Origin: Flavobacterium sp. CBA20B-1
Lineage (GTDB): Bacteria > Bacteroidota > Bacteroidia > Flavobacteriales > Flavobacteriaceae
Length of the DNA: 64,000 bases
Direction of reading: 5' to 3'
Assembly (NCBI RefSeq): GCF_028473145.1
Contig: NZ_CP092370.1
Coordinates: 1,550,001 to 1,614,000, forward strand
Under the pieces are notes generated by a model. The model was not told where the DNA came from, ran no database searches, and saw nothing but the letters and a program-made list of their open reading frames with translations. This document shows, in pieces, positions 9,653-19,023 of the stretch; position 1 is the stretch's first letter; each line of letters starts with the position of its first letter. The position numbers and the translations under genes are program-made.

Positions 9653-12600
9653 TTACAAATGTATTATTTTTAAATCGTCTTGAATATACAACACTACTTT
9701 TTTTGCAATTTCATAGCCCATTTCTTCGATTGCTAAGGCATATTCATTTACTTGTTGAGCATATTTCGATTGCTCTTCTCCTGTTTTGTAATCAATGATA
9801 TATGCTTTTTTTCCGTTGATTGCCACGCGATCGGGTTTGCTATTTTTATAGGACTGATGCAAAATGGTGCGCTCGTTATAAATGATGTATTCTTTGTTAA
9901 AAAACGGTTGAAGAGCTTCGTGGAATACAATTTTTTCAATAGTTTCACGAATCTCATCGGTTGCAGTGGCAGGAATCATTCCTTTTGAAACTGCGCGTTG
10001 AATTACAAAATCGATATCATCTGCAGTAAAAATCTCAGAAAGCAATTCGTGGATTAAATTTCCTTTTTCAATGGCTTGCTGCTGTTTGGTATCCCACATA
10101 ATCGCTTCGCGTTTGGCAATTTTTATCACCGATGAAGTAATAGGCTTTTCTACCGATTGAATAATGATTGGTTTTTCTTGATGCTTTTTTTGCGCAGAAA
10201 CTTTGGCAGGATTTCCAAATGGATAATGCAACTCGTTTTCAGAAAGCCGACCTGAATCTTCTAAAAAAGTCACAAAAAAACGTGCCAAGGTGTTTGCTAA
10301 TGTCCCGTCTTTGTTGCGTTTATAGTTGCTAATGATGTATAATTGCTCTTCGGCGCGGGTTAATGCCACATACAACACGTTTAAATTATCTAGCAATTCT
10401 TCTTGCTTTTTTTGTTCGTATAACCGCTGCGCTGTTGCGCCATACATTTTCACATCGTTTTTTAGATCGACCAATGCTTTCGGGATAACCAACTGCTCGT
10501 TTTCTTCTAAATCAACCCAAATTTTATCGCGCGATCTAGAGAAATCGTCATCGGCAAAGGGATAAATCACCACTGGAAATTCCAACCCTTTGGCTTTGTG
10601 TACCGTCATCAATCGAACCGCATTTTCGTTTTCGGGCGAAGGAATGCTTAATTTATGATAATTCTGCTCCCAATAATTCAGAAAATCGGCTACGGTTGAT
10701 TGATTTTTAACGGTTCGCTCTAATATTAAATCTAAAAAATACTGCACATAGGCTTCGGTTTTTTTGCTTGGAAGAAACGCCGATACCATTAATTCTACCG
10801 CAACATACAAATTGTTTTTACGGAGTTCTTTAAAGTTGATTTCGATACCAAATGTTTTCAGATAATTCTGAAAATCGGTTTCATTATCCATCGCCATTCC
10901 TTTCACAATTACATCGTGTACTTTGGCATCTTTCAAGATAAATCGTCCCACATAATATAAAATCAGTGCTTTTGCTTCTTTATCGTGATTGTTCTTTAAA
11001 AAGCGTAACAAATTCAGCAGCAACTGCACTTCGGTAGCATTATTAATCAACAAGGTTTCCGATGATAAAATGCGGATTCCATTTTTTGTTAAATGATTGG
11101 CAACTTCCACTCCATTTTTACTTTTACGTGTTAAAACCACAATATCGCTCAAAGAAAAACCTTGTTGCAACACACTGTTTATGGTTTTTAGCACCTCATC
11201 TAAGTACAAATCGGTTTTTGTAACTTCGTTTTCTTCCGATAACAAGTTTTGATCTAGAAATGAAATCTTTACAAAGCCGCCTTTTTTGGATGTGGTGTTT
11301 TGATGCGAATAGTTTTCGTAGAGATTTTGATAGGCTCCGTTATTAAACTGATTTGCCAAAAACTTGAAAATGCAGTTGTTGAATTCGATTACTTCCGAAA
11401 AACTGCGGTAATTGGTGTCTAAACTAACGGTAGCTTTGGAAGGATTAGAAAACGGATTTTCGCCATCGCTCAACTGCATAAACTGTTCTGCTTTGCCACC
11501 ACGCCAGCGATAAATGGCTTGTTTGGGATCGCCCACAATCATTAGCGAACCTTCTTTGCCGTAATCGTCTGCTCCGGAAAGCGCGTTATCAATCAACGGA
11601 ACCAGATTTTGCCATTGCATTTCGGAGGTATCCTGAAATTCATCAATAAAAAAATGGCGGTATTTTTCGCCCAATCGTTCATAAATAAAAGGCGCAGGCT
11701 GATTTTTTAATTCTTCGTAAATAATCTTATTGAACTGCGAAATCGAAAGAATCTGTTGTTCGTTTTGTATGCGATTAATTTCATTGCTGATGAAATTCAA
11801 CAACGAAAGTGGCACCAGATTTTTCAGAAATGCTTCGTAAAAATAGATCTTTCCAAACAATGGATAGATTTTTTTGGTGATTGCCAACAAATCGGGAATT
11901 AATTGCTCTATTGCATCTTTATCTTTCGCTGTTTTATTTATTGATATATGTTCTGGTTGAGAAAATTCTTTATTTACATTAGTAAAATCTCTATTACTAA
12001 TTCGCTGTAAATAATTGGGGAATGTGCCTCTGCTAAACGATTTTAGGTTGATACCATTCGTTTCTAACAATTGTAATGCTTCTGTTGCCAATAAAACGGT
12101 TTGATTGCTAAGTTGATCTATTTGATGGTGCAACCAAGTTTTTAACGACAAAAACGTTTGCATATCAATATTTTCAAATGCTTCCAACTCTTGTTTGTTG
12201 TTTTCATTGAGCAACAAACGCCCAATTTCCATTAATTCCCTTGATATATCCCAGCTTTTATCATCATCTGCTTTACTTATTGAAAAATCGACCAATAATT
12301 TCGTTAATTCCTCATTAACGCCGGCTTGAGCAATTAAGGCATCAACCGCTTCTTGCAGCAATGCTTCGGTATCCAAAGAAACTTCAAAATGAAAAGGCAA
12401 ATTCAAATCAAATGCAAACGACCGGATTACTTTGTGCGTGAATTTATCGATTGTAGAAATATCAAAACCTGCATAATTATGAATAATGTTCTTTAAAATC
12501 TTTTTCGATTTTTCGCGGATATATGCTTCGGTAAAAGTTGTTTCGGCAACAATTTGTTCCAACAGTTGATATTCCTTCGCAGGAATTTCGTTCAAAGTAA

Positions 12601-12796
12601 ATGCGTAAATACACGACACAATGCGCGATTTCATTTCGTTTACCGCTTTATTGGTAAAGGTAATTGCCAAAATATTTCGGTAGGCATCGTCTTTGTTCGA
12701 ATATCCCAATAAAATTTTAAGATACTCTTTTACAAGCGTATGGGTTTTTCCGGCACCTGCCGATGCATTGTATATGGTAAAGGCTTTTTTCTCCAA
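9653..12796 (-). CDS. AddA-like UvrD/RecB-family helicase-nuclease
   Basis: A 1047-residue superfamily-1 DNA helicase. Walker A is near the N-terminus (SAGAGKTHT, residues ~12-20), Walker B is FIDEFQDTS, followed by [13 protein letters not shown], a TNYRS motif, and [15 protein letters not shown] and YVALTRAEE of motifs V/VI. The C-terminal ~150 residues hold a RecB nuclease domain ending in DYKTGEE. With the AddB-like protein it forms the double-strand-end resection enzyme. Its start faces the divergent sod gene with only ~65 bp before the sod -7 box, so the two promoters are close. Confidence 0.9.
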   Translation of the reverse strand: MEKKAFTIYNASAGAGKTHTLVKEYLKILLGYSNKDDAYRNILAITFTNKAVNEMKSRIVSCIYAFTLNEIPAKEYQLLEQIVAETTFTEAYIREKSKKILKNIIHNYAGFDISTIDKFTHKVIRSFAFDLNLPFHFEVSLDTEALLQEAVDALIAQAGVNEELTKLLVDFSISKADDDKSWDISRELMEIGRLLLNENNKQELEAFENIDMQTFLSLKTWLHHQIDQLSNQTVLLATEALQLLETNGINLKSFSRGTFPNYLQRISNRDFTNVNKEFSQPEHISINKTAKDKDAIEQLIPDLLAITKKIYPLFGKIYFYEAFLKNLVPLSLLNFISNEINRIQNEQQILSISQFNKIIYEELKNQPAPFIYERLGEKYRHFFIDEFQDTSEMQWQNLVPLIDNALSGADDYGKEGSLMIVGDPKQAIYRWRGGKAEQFMQLSDGENPFSNPSKATVSLDTNYRSFSEVIEFNNCIFKFLANQFNNGAYQNLYENYSHQNTTSKKGGFVKISFLDQNLLSEENEVTKTDLYLDEVLKTINSVLQQGFSLSDIVVLTRKSKNGVEVANHLTKNGIRILSSETLLINNATEVQLLLNLLRFLKNNHDKEAKALILYYVGRFILKDAKVHDVIVKGMAMDNETDFQNYLKTFGIEINFKELRKNNLYVAVELMVSAFLPSKKTEAYVQYFLDLILERTVKNQSTVADFLNYWEQNYHKLSIPSPENENAVRLMTVHKAKGLEFPVVIYPFADDDFSRSRDKIWVDLEENEQLVIPKALVDLKNDVKMYGATAQRLYEQKKQEELLDNLNVLYVALTRAEEQLYIISNYKRNKDGTLANTLARFFVTFLEDSGRLSENELHYPFGNPAKVSAQKKHQEKPIIIQSVEKPITSSVIKIAKREAIMWDTKQQQAIEKGNLIHELLSEIFTADDIDFVIQRAVSKGMIPATATDEIRETIEKIVFHEALQPFFNKEYIIYNERTILHQSYKNSKPDRVAINGKKAYIIDYKTGEEQSKYAQQVNEYALAIEEMGYEIAKKVVLYIQDDLKIIHL

Positions 12797-12860
12797 GATA
12801 ATTTATAAAAATGTTAACAAACCGCCGCTATAATAATTTTTATAGCTGTGTTTTTTTGCG

Positions 12861-12868
12861 TAAATTTG
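12861..12868 (+). promoter_or_regulatory. -7 box of superoxide dismutase gene
   Basis: TAAATTTG matches TAnnTTTG exactly and lies 38 bp before the sod start codon. No good TTTG -33 box is seen at the usual distance. Confidence 0.5.
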
Positions 12869-12906
12869 GAATAAAAATAATACTAATCTTTAAAAAAATA
12901 ATAGTT

Positions 12907-13512
12907 ATGGCTTTCGAATTACCAAAATTATCTTATTCTTATGACGCTTTAGAGCCTCATATTGACGCACGAACAATGGAAATTCACTACTCGAAACACC
13001 ACCAAGCATATACCAACAATTTGAATGCAGCAATTGAAGGAACTGATTTAGCAGGAAAATCGATTGATGATATTTTAAAAAATCTAGATTTAAACAATAA
13101 AGCGCTTCGCAACAACGGTGGTGGTTTTTACAATCATAATTTGTTTTGGGAAGTTATGGCACCAAATGCTGGTGGCGAACCAACTGGCGATTTAGCAACT
13201 GCTATCAACGAAGCTTTTGGAAGTTTTGAAGCATTTAAAGATGCATTTGCAAAGGCAGCTGCAACACAGTTTGGGTCGGGATGGGCTTGGTTGTGTGTTA
13301 AAAACGGTAAATTAGAAGTGTGTGCTACTGCAAACCAAGACAACCCTTTAATGCCGGGAATTGGTTGCGAAGGTACACCAATTTTAGGTTTAGATGTTTG
13401 GGAACACGCCTACTACTTAAACTACCAAAACCGCAGACCCGATTATATCAACGCATTTTTTAATGTGATTAATTGGGATGCTGTTGCAAAAAAATATGCA
13501 GACGCTAAATAA
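12907..13512 (+). CDS. sodA: Superoxide dismutase (Fe/Mn family, manganese-type signature)
   Basis: A 201-residue cytoplasmic superoxide dismutase. Metal ligands are visible at His27, His77 (YNHNLFW), Asp163 and His167 ([11 protein letters not shown]). Active-site Gln is supplied by Gln144 in NQDNP, with Gly at the position where iron enzymes carry Gln, a pattern usual for manganese or cambialistic enzymes. The ATG at 12907 is chosen: an upstream extension to 12811 would add residues that match no known SOD and would run through the promoter. The gene is monocistronic, with a terminator right after it. Confidence 0.94.
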   Translation: MAFELPKLSYSYDALEPHIDARTMEIHYSKHHQAYTNNLNAAIEGTDLAGKSIDDILKNLDLNNKALRNNGGGFYNHNLFWEVMAPNAGGEPTGDLATAINEAFGSFEAFKDAFAKAAATQFGSGWAWLCVKNGKLEVCATANQDNPLMPGIGCEGTPILGLDVWEHAYYLNYQNRRPDYINAFFNVINWDAVAKKYADAK

Positions 13513-13529
13513 TTTTTTTCATAATTGTG

Positions 13530-13556
13530 AAAATCGCCTTTCGGGGCGATTTTTTT
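13530..13556 (+). terminator. sod terminator
   Basis: Stem AAAATCGCC (13530-13538) with its complement (13545-13553), 6-nt loop, followed by a T-run. Confidence 0.85.
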
Positions 13557-13733
13557 ATTCCTTCAAGATTTCTTTAATTCGGGATATTATATACAATAAA
13601 GGCTTCAAAACACCCGAAAAACAAGAAATTTTTCGAATTTATTCAGAATATTAAAAATAAAATTAAGTAATAATTGAATTTCAATACAATATTTTTATAT
13701 ATTAGCAAAATAAACATATAAAACATTTTAAAT

Positions 13734-14429
13734 ATGAAAAAAATCTTAATGTTATGTACAATAGCTTTTACAGTAGCTTGTTCAAGTGATTCAGCAGAAT
13801 CAGTAAACGAATTAACACAAACAAATGAAGTCACCACAAATCAGACAATGTCTGTAACTTCAGAAGATGAGCCTACAATTGATGACGACATTGACCAAAT
13901 GTTCTATGATTATGTAAATTCTCAAGAATTTTTTAATGCTGAAAATGCTCATATCTCTTTTTTTTCAAAGTTAAATTATACTGGCAATTATAACAATATC
14001 AAAAAAGTTAGTACGCTAATCCTTTGGGTTGAAAATAATTTAGCTACTACAAACTTTGTTACTGTAAGTGAAGCTGAAGCAGAATTAACATCTTTAATAA
14101 GTTTAGAAAAAATTAAGGAGGATAAGTTTTCTGCATTATTTAACTTTATCAAAACAGCTCCCTTAAAAGACGTCATATTTCGTTTTAACAAATGGATATA
14201 CCCTAATAACTTGGTAACAACAAATAATCAAAAGTGCCATGATATACTAAAAAACTGTATGGATAGTGTTTCAGCTCAGTATCAATTAGAAATCAGAGAA
14301 AATTATTCAGCAACTGACTGTTCAGAAGATGAAATTAAAGTTTCAAATCTGGCTGCTAAACAAGCCTATCAAGATGGTATGAATCGTTGTCAAGATGATT
14401 GGGCAGTTTGTATGAACCCAAAAAGATAA
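13734..14429 (+). CDS. Lipoprotein of unknown function, paralogue 1 of 3
   Basis: A 231-residue predicted lipoprotein; signal ends TVACSS, so lipidation is at Cys16. I do not recognise the family. It resembles the next two proteins: all share a segment of the form 'W hydrophobic x N-L x x T x F x s/t hydrophobic' (here LILWVENNLATTNF). The first two also share an acidic 'D-Q-M/D-x-F-Y-D/N-Y' block and four spaced cysteines near the C-terminus (CHDILKNC and RCQDDWAVC), perhaps two disulphides outside the cytoplasm. First gene of a likely three-gene operon. Confidence 0.7.
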   Translation: MKKILMLCTIAFTVACSSDSAESVNELTQTNEVTTNQTMSVTSEDEPTIDDDIDQMFYDYVNSQEFFNAENAHISFFSKLNYTGNYNNIKKVSTLILWVENNLATTNFVTVSEAEAELTSLISLEKIKEDKFSALFNFIKTAPLKDVIFRFNKWIYPNNLVTTNNQKCHDILKNCMDSVSAQYQLEIRENYSATDCSEDEIKVSNLAAKQAYQDGMNRCQDDWAVCMNPKR

Positions 14430-14447
14430 ACTTAAAACTTAAACAAA

Positions 14448-15098
14448 ATGAAAAAAATTTTTATTTTCAATATTCTTTCTATTTTATTACTAGGATGTAG
14501 TGATACTGGAATTGGCAATCAAGAAGATATTCATGATGTAAAATTTGCAACTCAACAAACTTATAAGTCTATGGAAAATGATCAAATAGACTCTTTGTTC
14601 TACAATTATATAAACTCATTTGAGTATAAGGAATCTAACAGGCTTTTGAGTATTTTTCAAGCTAAATTTAAAATTTCAGTATCAAAAGATGATTTCAATA
14701 CTGAAACAGAAATGCTACAATGGATTGGTCTAAACTTAGAAAAAACTGATTTTAATTCTATAGAAGATGCTGAAGTTGAATGGCAACCAATTTCAGATTT
14801 ATTAGAACTAAGCTTTAATAATCATCAAGAGGTTCTCAACTTCATTAGAGGTTCTCAGCCAGAAATTTCAATTTATTACTTTGAGAAATGGCTCACAAAA
14901 ACCTCAACTGACGAAGACCCATGTACTAAACAACTTAAAACATGTGAAGCTAATGCACTTGCTAACTTAATAGACGATGTAATATTTACTGCTGGAGGAC
15001 CTGACGCTTTAAACGCATATAGAAGCGCTCATTTTTTCTTTAACAAAAGTTTGACGGTTTGTGCGGACAATTTTGAATTATGTGTAGCTAATTCCTAA
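14448..15098 (+). CDS. Lipoprotein of unknown function, paralogue 2 of 3
   Basis: A 216-residue predicted lipoprotein; the signal ends LLLGCSD, with Cys17 as lipidation site. Like the gene before it, it has QIDSLFYNYINS near residue 45, MLQWIGLNLEKTDFNS in the middle and paired cysteines at the C-terminus (CTKQLKTC, VCADNFELC). Only 18 bp separate it from the first gene and 11 bp from the third, so one transcript is likely. No known domain recognised. Confidence 0.7.
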   Translation: MKKIFIFNILSILLLGCSDTGIGNQEDIHDVKFATQQTYKSMENDQIDSLFYNYINSFEYKESNRLLSIFQAKFKISVSKDDFNTETEMLQWIGLNLEKTDFNSIEDAEVEWQPISDLLELSFNNHQEVLNFIRGSQPEISIYYFEKWLTKTSTDEDPCTKQLKTCEANALANLIDDVIFTAGGPDALNAYRSAHFFFNKSLTVCADNFELCVANS

Positions 15099-15109
15099 AT
15101 AAAATTATT

Positions 15110-15577
15110 ATGAAAAAGTTTATTTCTATAATCATACTACTTATTATTCCATGTATTGCTTTTTCACAAAAAACTGAAGATGTAATTTTAAACGATAACG
15201 AATTTAAAGCATTAGCTAAAAAAGCTACTGAATTTTATACATCTGAAGCTTACATAAACTTTGAAAAAAATAGGGAAGAATTCTCCGAAAAAGTTGGTAG
15301 ATCTTTTTATCCGGAAGGATCTTTAGAACCTGAAAAATACAAAAGTTGGATTAAGGAAAATCTAGATAAGACAAATTTTACTTCTTTAGAAGAGGGGTTA
15401 TCTGTTTACTATCAGTATTACAATTCCATATTAACAAAACCAAATGAAAAAGAGATCACTAGTTTGTTATTTAAACTAGATGAAAAATATGGATCCGACA
15501 CATTTAGACCAATTTTCACTAAATATGTTTTAAGTGAGGTTTTTATAGTTTGGGACAAAAACGGAATTAACCCATAA
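15110..15577 (+). CDS. Secreted protein of unknown function, paralogue 3 of 3
   Basis: A 155-residue protein with a cleavable signal (ending AFSQ), not a lipobox. It is a shorter relative of the two lipoproteins upstream: KSWIKENLDKTNFTSLEEG aligns with their central block, but the C-terminal cysteines are absent. A terminator overlaps its stop codon, closing the operon. Free release from the membrane, in contrast to its two lipid-anchored neighbours, suggests a division of roles; that is inference. Confidence 0.65.
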   Translation: MKKFISIIILLIIPCIAFSQKTEDVILNDNEFKALAKKATEFYTSEAYINFEKNREEFSEKVGRSFYPEGSLEPEKYKSWIKENLDKTNFTSLEEGLSVYYQYYNSILTKPNEKEITSLLFKLDEKYGSDTFRPIFTKYVLSEVFIVWDKNGINP

Positions 15578-15606
15578 AAAAATCGCCCTGAAAGGCGATT
15601 TTTTTT
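15576..15606. terminator. Bidirectional terminator
   Basis: Stem AAAAATCGCC / GGCGATTTTT around a 6-nt loop, A-rich on the left and T-rich on the right. It serves the paralogue operon (+) and the convergent gene ending at 15618 (-). Confidence 0.85.
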
Positions 15607-15617
15607 AATCATACAAC

Positions 15618-16160
15618 TCAATCTCCTTGTTTTACTTTATTTTTTAAGTTGAATAAATTTCCTTTTGCAGATTTTTTTAATCCTTTTAAATCAGTGATTT
15701 TGTCTTTAGATTCAATCACTTTAATTCCCGCATTTGTTTTATTTCCTTCTGCAAAATAAGTATCGTAAACAACATACTTTACTCCGTTGTTTATAAAAGC
15801 TAAATATTTTAATTCCATTGCTGCATTTTGAATTCCTCCACCTCTTTTATATTCAGAATATTCAAACTTTTGAAAGCTTGACAAATCTTTTTCTTTAGGA
15901 TATTCTAACTCAATTTTATTTTTTGAACCAAATCTATAAACAATATACTTCTCGTTTTTATCCATACAAATAAACAATAGTTTACCATTTTTCATAGTGA
16001 GTTGATAAACCACCTTTTCATTTTTTAATTGATAAGCTGCTTTTTTTCGAACATTTTGCTCCATTGGTATAAAAAACAGCTTTTTATCGCTAATTTCAGT
16101 ACCTTTATCAAACAGAAACATCGGCAAAAACAAAAGTGTATATACTATAAACTTTGTCAT
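15618..16160 (-). CDS. Hypothetical secreted protein
   Basis: About 180 residues with an N-terminal hydrophobic segment (KFIVYTLLFLPMFLF). The start at 16160 is preferred over 16199, which would overlap truC and put charged residues in front of the signal. The mature part is rich in Lys, Tyr and Glu; no known domain recognised. It is the only minus-strand gene between two plus-strand groups. Confidence 0.6.
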   Translation of the reverse strand: MTKFIVYTLLFLPMFLFDKGTEISDKKLFFIPMEQNVRKKAAYQLKNEKVVYQLTMKNGKLLFICMDKNEKYIVYRFGSKNKIELEYPKEKDLSSFQKFEYSEYKRGGGIQNAAMELKYLAFINNGVKYVVYDTYFAEGNKTNAGIKVIESKDKITDLKGLKKSAKGNLFNLKNKVKQGD

Positions 16161-16189
16161 TTTCTTTTTTATAAAAGTAAAAAAAATAA

Positions 16190-16888
16190 ATGTATCCACT
16201 CGAAATAATTTATCAAGACGAATATCTGGTTGCCATCAACAAACCGCATGATTTACTGGTTCATCAGTCGCCTATTGCTCGAAATGCTGAAGAATTTGCC
16301 ATTCAAATAGTGCGTGATCAAATTGGCCAGAAAGTGTTTCCCGTACATCGATTAGACCGAAAAACATCGGGCGTTTTGCTTTTTGCTTTGGATAAAGAAA
16401 CCAACAGAAATTTAGTGGAACAGTTTACCAACAAATCAACCGAAAAAAAATATTGGGCAATTGTTCGTGGATTTTGCACCGATGAATTAACAATTGATTA
16501 CGCTTTGCATCGTGATGATGGTGTGTTGCAAGATGCTATTACCAAAATAAAAACACTGGAAAAAGCCGAAATTGTTTTACCTTATGGAAAACACTCTACA
16601 TCTCGTTACAGTTTAATTGAAGCCGAGACATTAACTGGACGCATGCACCAAATACGCAAACACATGGCACATATTTTACACCCAATTATTGGCGATCGTC
16701 CGCATGGTTGCAACAAACAGAACAAATTGTGGCTGGAGAAATTTGGCATGAAAACCATGTTGCTGCATGCGCACACTTTGGCGTTTACCCATCCGCAAAG
16801 TAAGCAACGCATTTATTTAACAGCAAAACCCTCGCAAGTATTCACAAATGTTTATGAACTGCTTGGTTTTAAAACTTTAAATTTGTAA
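16190..16888 (+). CDS. truC: tRNA pseudouridine(65) synthase-type RluA-family enzyme
   Basis: A 232-residue pseudouridine synthase. The catalytic motif HRLDRKTSG holds Asp56; the N-terminus (YQDEYLVAINKPHDLLVHQS) and length match TruC, which isomerises U65 of tRNA, more than the larger S4-domain RluD or RluC. No S4 RNA-binding domain is present. Substrate within the RluA family is inferred from similarity. The next gene follows after 12 bp and may be co-transcribed. Confidence 0.85.
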   Translation: MYPLEIIYQDEYLVAINKPHDLLVHQSPIARNAEEFAIQIVRDQIGQKVFPVHRLDRKTSGVLLFALDKETNRNLVEQFTNKSTEKKYWAIVRGFCTDELTIDYALHRDDGVLQDAITKIKTLEKAEIVLPYGKHSTSRYSLIEAETLTGRMHQIRKHMAHILHPIIGDRPHGCNKQNKLWLEKFGMKTMLLHAHTLAFTHPQSKQRIYLTAKPSQVFTNVYELLGFKTLNL

Positions 16889-16900
16889 AAAAAAGAAGGA

Positions 16901-17983
16901 ATGGAAATTGGTTTTTATTGTTTTTCGGCGCTTTTGGTTTTTGCATCATTAGTGCCTCTTATACAAAATCAGCATTGGTTTTTCAGAATTTTCGATTTTG
17001 GTAAAGTCCAAATTTTAATACTGCAACTTCTTGTTTTTATTGCGGCGTGGTTTCTGCTGCCAAAATCTACAAACTTCTATATCATGCAAGCAGCGCTAAT
17101 GGGTTGTATGATTTATGAAATGTATTTGTTGTATCCTTACACACCTCTTTATAAAATCGAAACAAAAACTAAAAACCAAAATTCATCTAAAAGTATTTCT
17201 ATTTTATCTACCAATATTTATCAGTTTAACAAAGAATACCATCGGTTTTTAAACCTTGTTAATGAGGTAAATCCTGATATTATTCTCACTATGGAATCGA
17301 ATCAAGATTGGGAAAATGCCCTGCAACCTTTGAAAGAACAATATCCCTATTTTTGTGAAATTGCTTTAGAAAATACTTATGGAATGCATCTTTATTCTAA
17401 AATTGAAATGACCAACTGCCAAAAGCACTATTTCATGGCAGATGATATTCCGAGCATTGAAGCTGATTTTAAAACCAAAGACGGTTTTGAATTTGTTTTT
17501 TTTGGTGTGCATCCGCCGCCGCCAAGCCCTACCGAAGAAGAAAATGCCAAAGAACGAGATGGCGAATTATTAGCTGTTGCAAAAAAAGTAAAACAAAACA
17601 AAAAACCTACGGTGGTAATTGGCGATTTTAATAATGTGGCATGGGCAAAATCATCGGTTTTGTTTAGAAAAACTTCCGAAACAATTGACCCCCGAATTGG
17701 TCGTGGTTTTATATCAACTTTTCACGCAAATTATAAATTATTGCGTTTTCCGATTGATCAAATGTTTCATACTACCGATATTTTTGTGGAAAAACTAAAG
17801 GCATTGCAACCCATTGGTTCAGATCATTTGCCCTTATACTGCTCTTTTTTTATCGACAAAATAAACAATGATCAGGAGGATTTAGTGGAACCTATCGAAA
17901 AAGAAGACTATGAAGATATAAATGAAATGATTGAAGAAGGAAAAAATGAAGAAAGCAACCGCGAAAGTGTTGCCACAGAATAA
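16901..17983 (+). CDS. Endonuclease/exonuclease/phosphatase-family membrane protein
   Basis: A 360-residue protein: three hydrophobic segments in the first ~90 residues, then an EEP catalytic domain (STNIYQFN at the start, Glu in MESNQDW, GDFNNVAW, and the final SDHLPLYC with catalytic His). A very acidic tail of about 40 residues (EDLVEPIEKEDYEDINEMIEEG) follows. The arrangement resembles YafD-type proteins, with the catalytic domain probably outside the cytoplasm. Substrate unknown. It follows truC by 12 bp. Confidence 0.82.
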   Translation: MEIGFYCFSALLVFASLVPLIQNQHWFFRIFDFGKVQILILQLLVFIAAWFLLPKSTNFYIMQAALMGCMIYEMYLLYPYTPLYKIETKTKNQNSSKSISILSTNIYQFNKEYHRFLNLVNEVNPDIILTMESNQDWENALQPLKEQYPYFCEIALENTYGMHLYSKIEMTNCQKHYFMADDIPSIEADFKTKDGFEFVFFGVHPPPPSPTEEENAKERDGELLAVAKKVKQNKKPTVVIGDFNNVAWAKSSVLFRKTSETIDPRIGRGFISTFHANYKLLRFPIDQMFHTTDIFVEKLKALQPIGSDHLPLYCSFFIDKINNDQEDLVEPIEKEDYEDINEMIEEGKNEESNRESVATE

Positions 17984-18031
17984 TTTTCTTTATTAATTTA
18001 CTTACCTTTACAAAAAAAACTGCCAAATTAA

Positions 18032-18436
18032 ATGAAAGCATACATATCGGTTGATACCGAAACAAGAAAAACGTTAGGAAAAGAAATTATTGCATTGGGT
18101 ATGGCAATGAGTTCTGCAAATGTAGAGCAATTTATTTTTGTTGATAAATATCCTTTTGAAGCAGGTCAGGAAGCCGAATTGATGCAAAAAGCAATGAAAG
18201 AAATCGATTCTAGTAATTTTATGATTATTGAAGCTACAAAAGTAAACGTAACTTCATGTATTGAATTGGGTTATGCCAAAGCAAAGCGCAAACCAATTGT
18301 TTATCTGCAAAAAGCCGAAGCCGATACCAACGAACTGCTTTTTGCCCTAAGCAATTTTCATATTTTATACAACAGTCCAAAAGATTTGTTTGATCAATTA
18401 AACGAATTTTTAAAAAACGTTTTACCGCAAAACTAA
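18032..18436 (+). CDS. Nucleoside 2-deoxyribosyltransferase-like small protein
   Basis: A 134-residue cytoplasmic protein. The pattern (MKAYISVDTE at the start, IEATKVNVTSCIELGYAKAKRKPIVYLQ in the centre) resembles the nucleotide-binding fold of nucleoside deoxyribosyltransferase-like and TIR-like NAD-sensing proteins, in which a conserved acidic residue in 'S-x-E-hydrophobic-G' is catalytic (here C-I-E-L-G-Y). Activity is not proven by sequence. A hairpin terminator follows directly. Confidence 0.6.
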   Translation: MKAYISVDTETRKTLGKEIIALGMAMSSANVEQFIFVDKYPFEAGQEAELMQKAMKEIDSSNFMIIEATKVNVTSCIELGYAKAKRKPIVYLQKAEADTNELLFALSNFHILYNSPKDLFDQLNEFLKNVLPQN

Positions 18437-18437
18437 C

Positions 18438-18464
18438 GCTTTGATTTTTATCAAGGCTTTTTTT
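18438..18464 (+). terminator. Terminator between two plus-strand genes
   Basis: Stem GCTTTGAT / ATCAAGGC (one G-U pair), 4-nt loop, followed by seven T. The T-run abuts the ATG at 18465. Confidence 0.65.
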
Positions 18465-18986
18465 ATGTACCGTTTTCAACTTTTCCATCCAGCCGCCAAA
18501 CAGCCATTGCCTGCCATTGCTAAATGGTTTGTAGCACTGTTTGCGGGCATGTTGCTTTTTTGCGTAACACCTGCTGCCATAAAAACTTTCAAAACAATTG
18601 TGTTTTTCATAAATATGCTGCTTTGTGGCTATATTGCCTATTATTTAGCAACCAATTACAAACGATTTTACTTTACAAAAGGGACATTTACAGGCGCGCT
18701 GACTTTTTCAAATGAAGGTATTCTCTTAAAGCATCAATTCATACCCTATGGCGAAATACAGCAGATACAATTCACCCACCATGATTTTTTAGGAAAATAC
18801 AACAAAACATCGGTTTTTAATCCTTCGGTATCCATCGGTGTATCCAACCAAATCAAAATTACCCTGAAAAACCAAGAAGTTCACAGCCACAATTTTCAAA
18901 TGCAACACGATTATGAATTGTTTCGCGCTTTTCCCTATCTCAACAAAAGCAAAACTTCTTATCTATGGAAACAAAATTCCATATAA
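18465..18986 (+). CDS. Small membrane protein, PH-like
   Basis: A 173-residue protein with two adjacent hydrophobic segments (residues ~20-65), followed by a mainly beta-strand soluble part with tyrosines and histidines (EGILLKHQFIPYGEIQQIQF), as in PH-like membrane-associated proteins. The ATG at 18465 is preferred to the one at 18441 because the latter lies within the terminator stem. Function unknown. Confidence 0.6.
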   Translation: MYRFQLFHPAAKQPLPAIAKWFVALFAGMLLFCVTPAAIKTFKTIVFFINMLLCGYIAYYLATNYKRFYFTKGTFTGALTFSNEGILLKHQFIPYGEIQQIQFTHHDFLGKYNKTSVFNPSVSIGVSNQIKITLKNQEVHSHNFQMQHDYELFRAFPYLNKSKTSYLWKQNSI

Positions 18987-19023
18987 TTATTAATATATTT
19001 GTTTTATTAACACGTATTCATCT

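Noticed and set aside
12811..12906. N-terminal extension of superoxide dismutase
   Set aside because: It would translate the promoter region; all SOD homology starts at the ATG at 12907.
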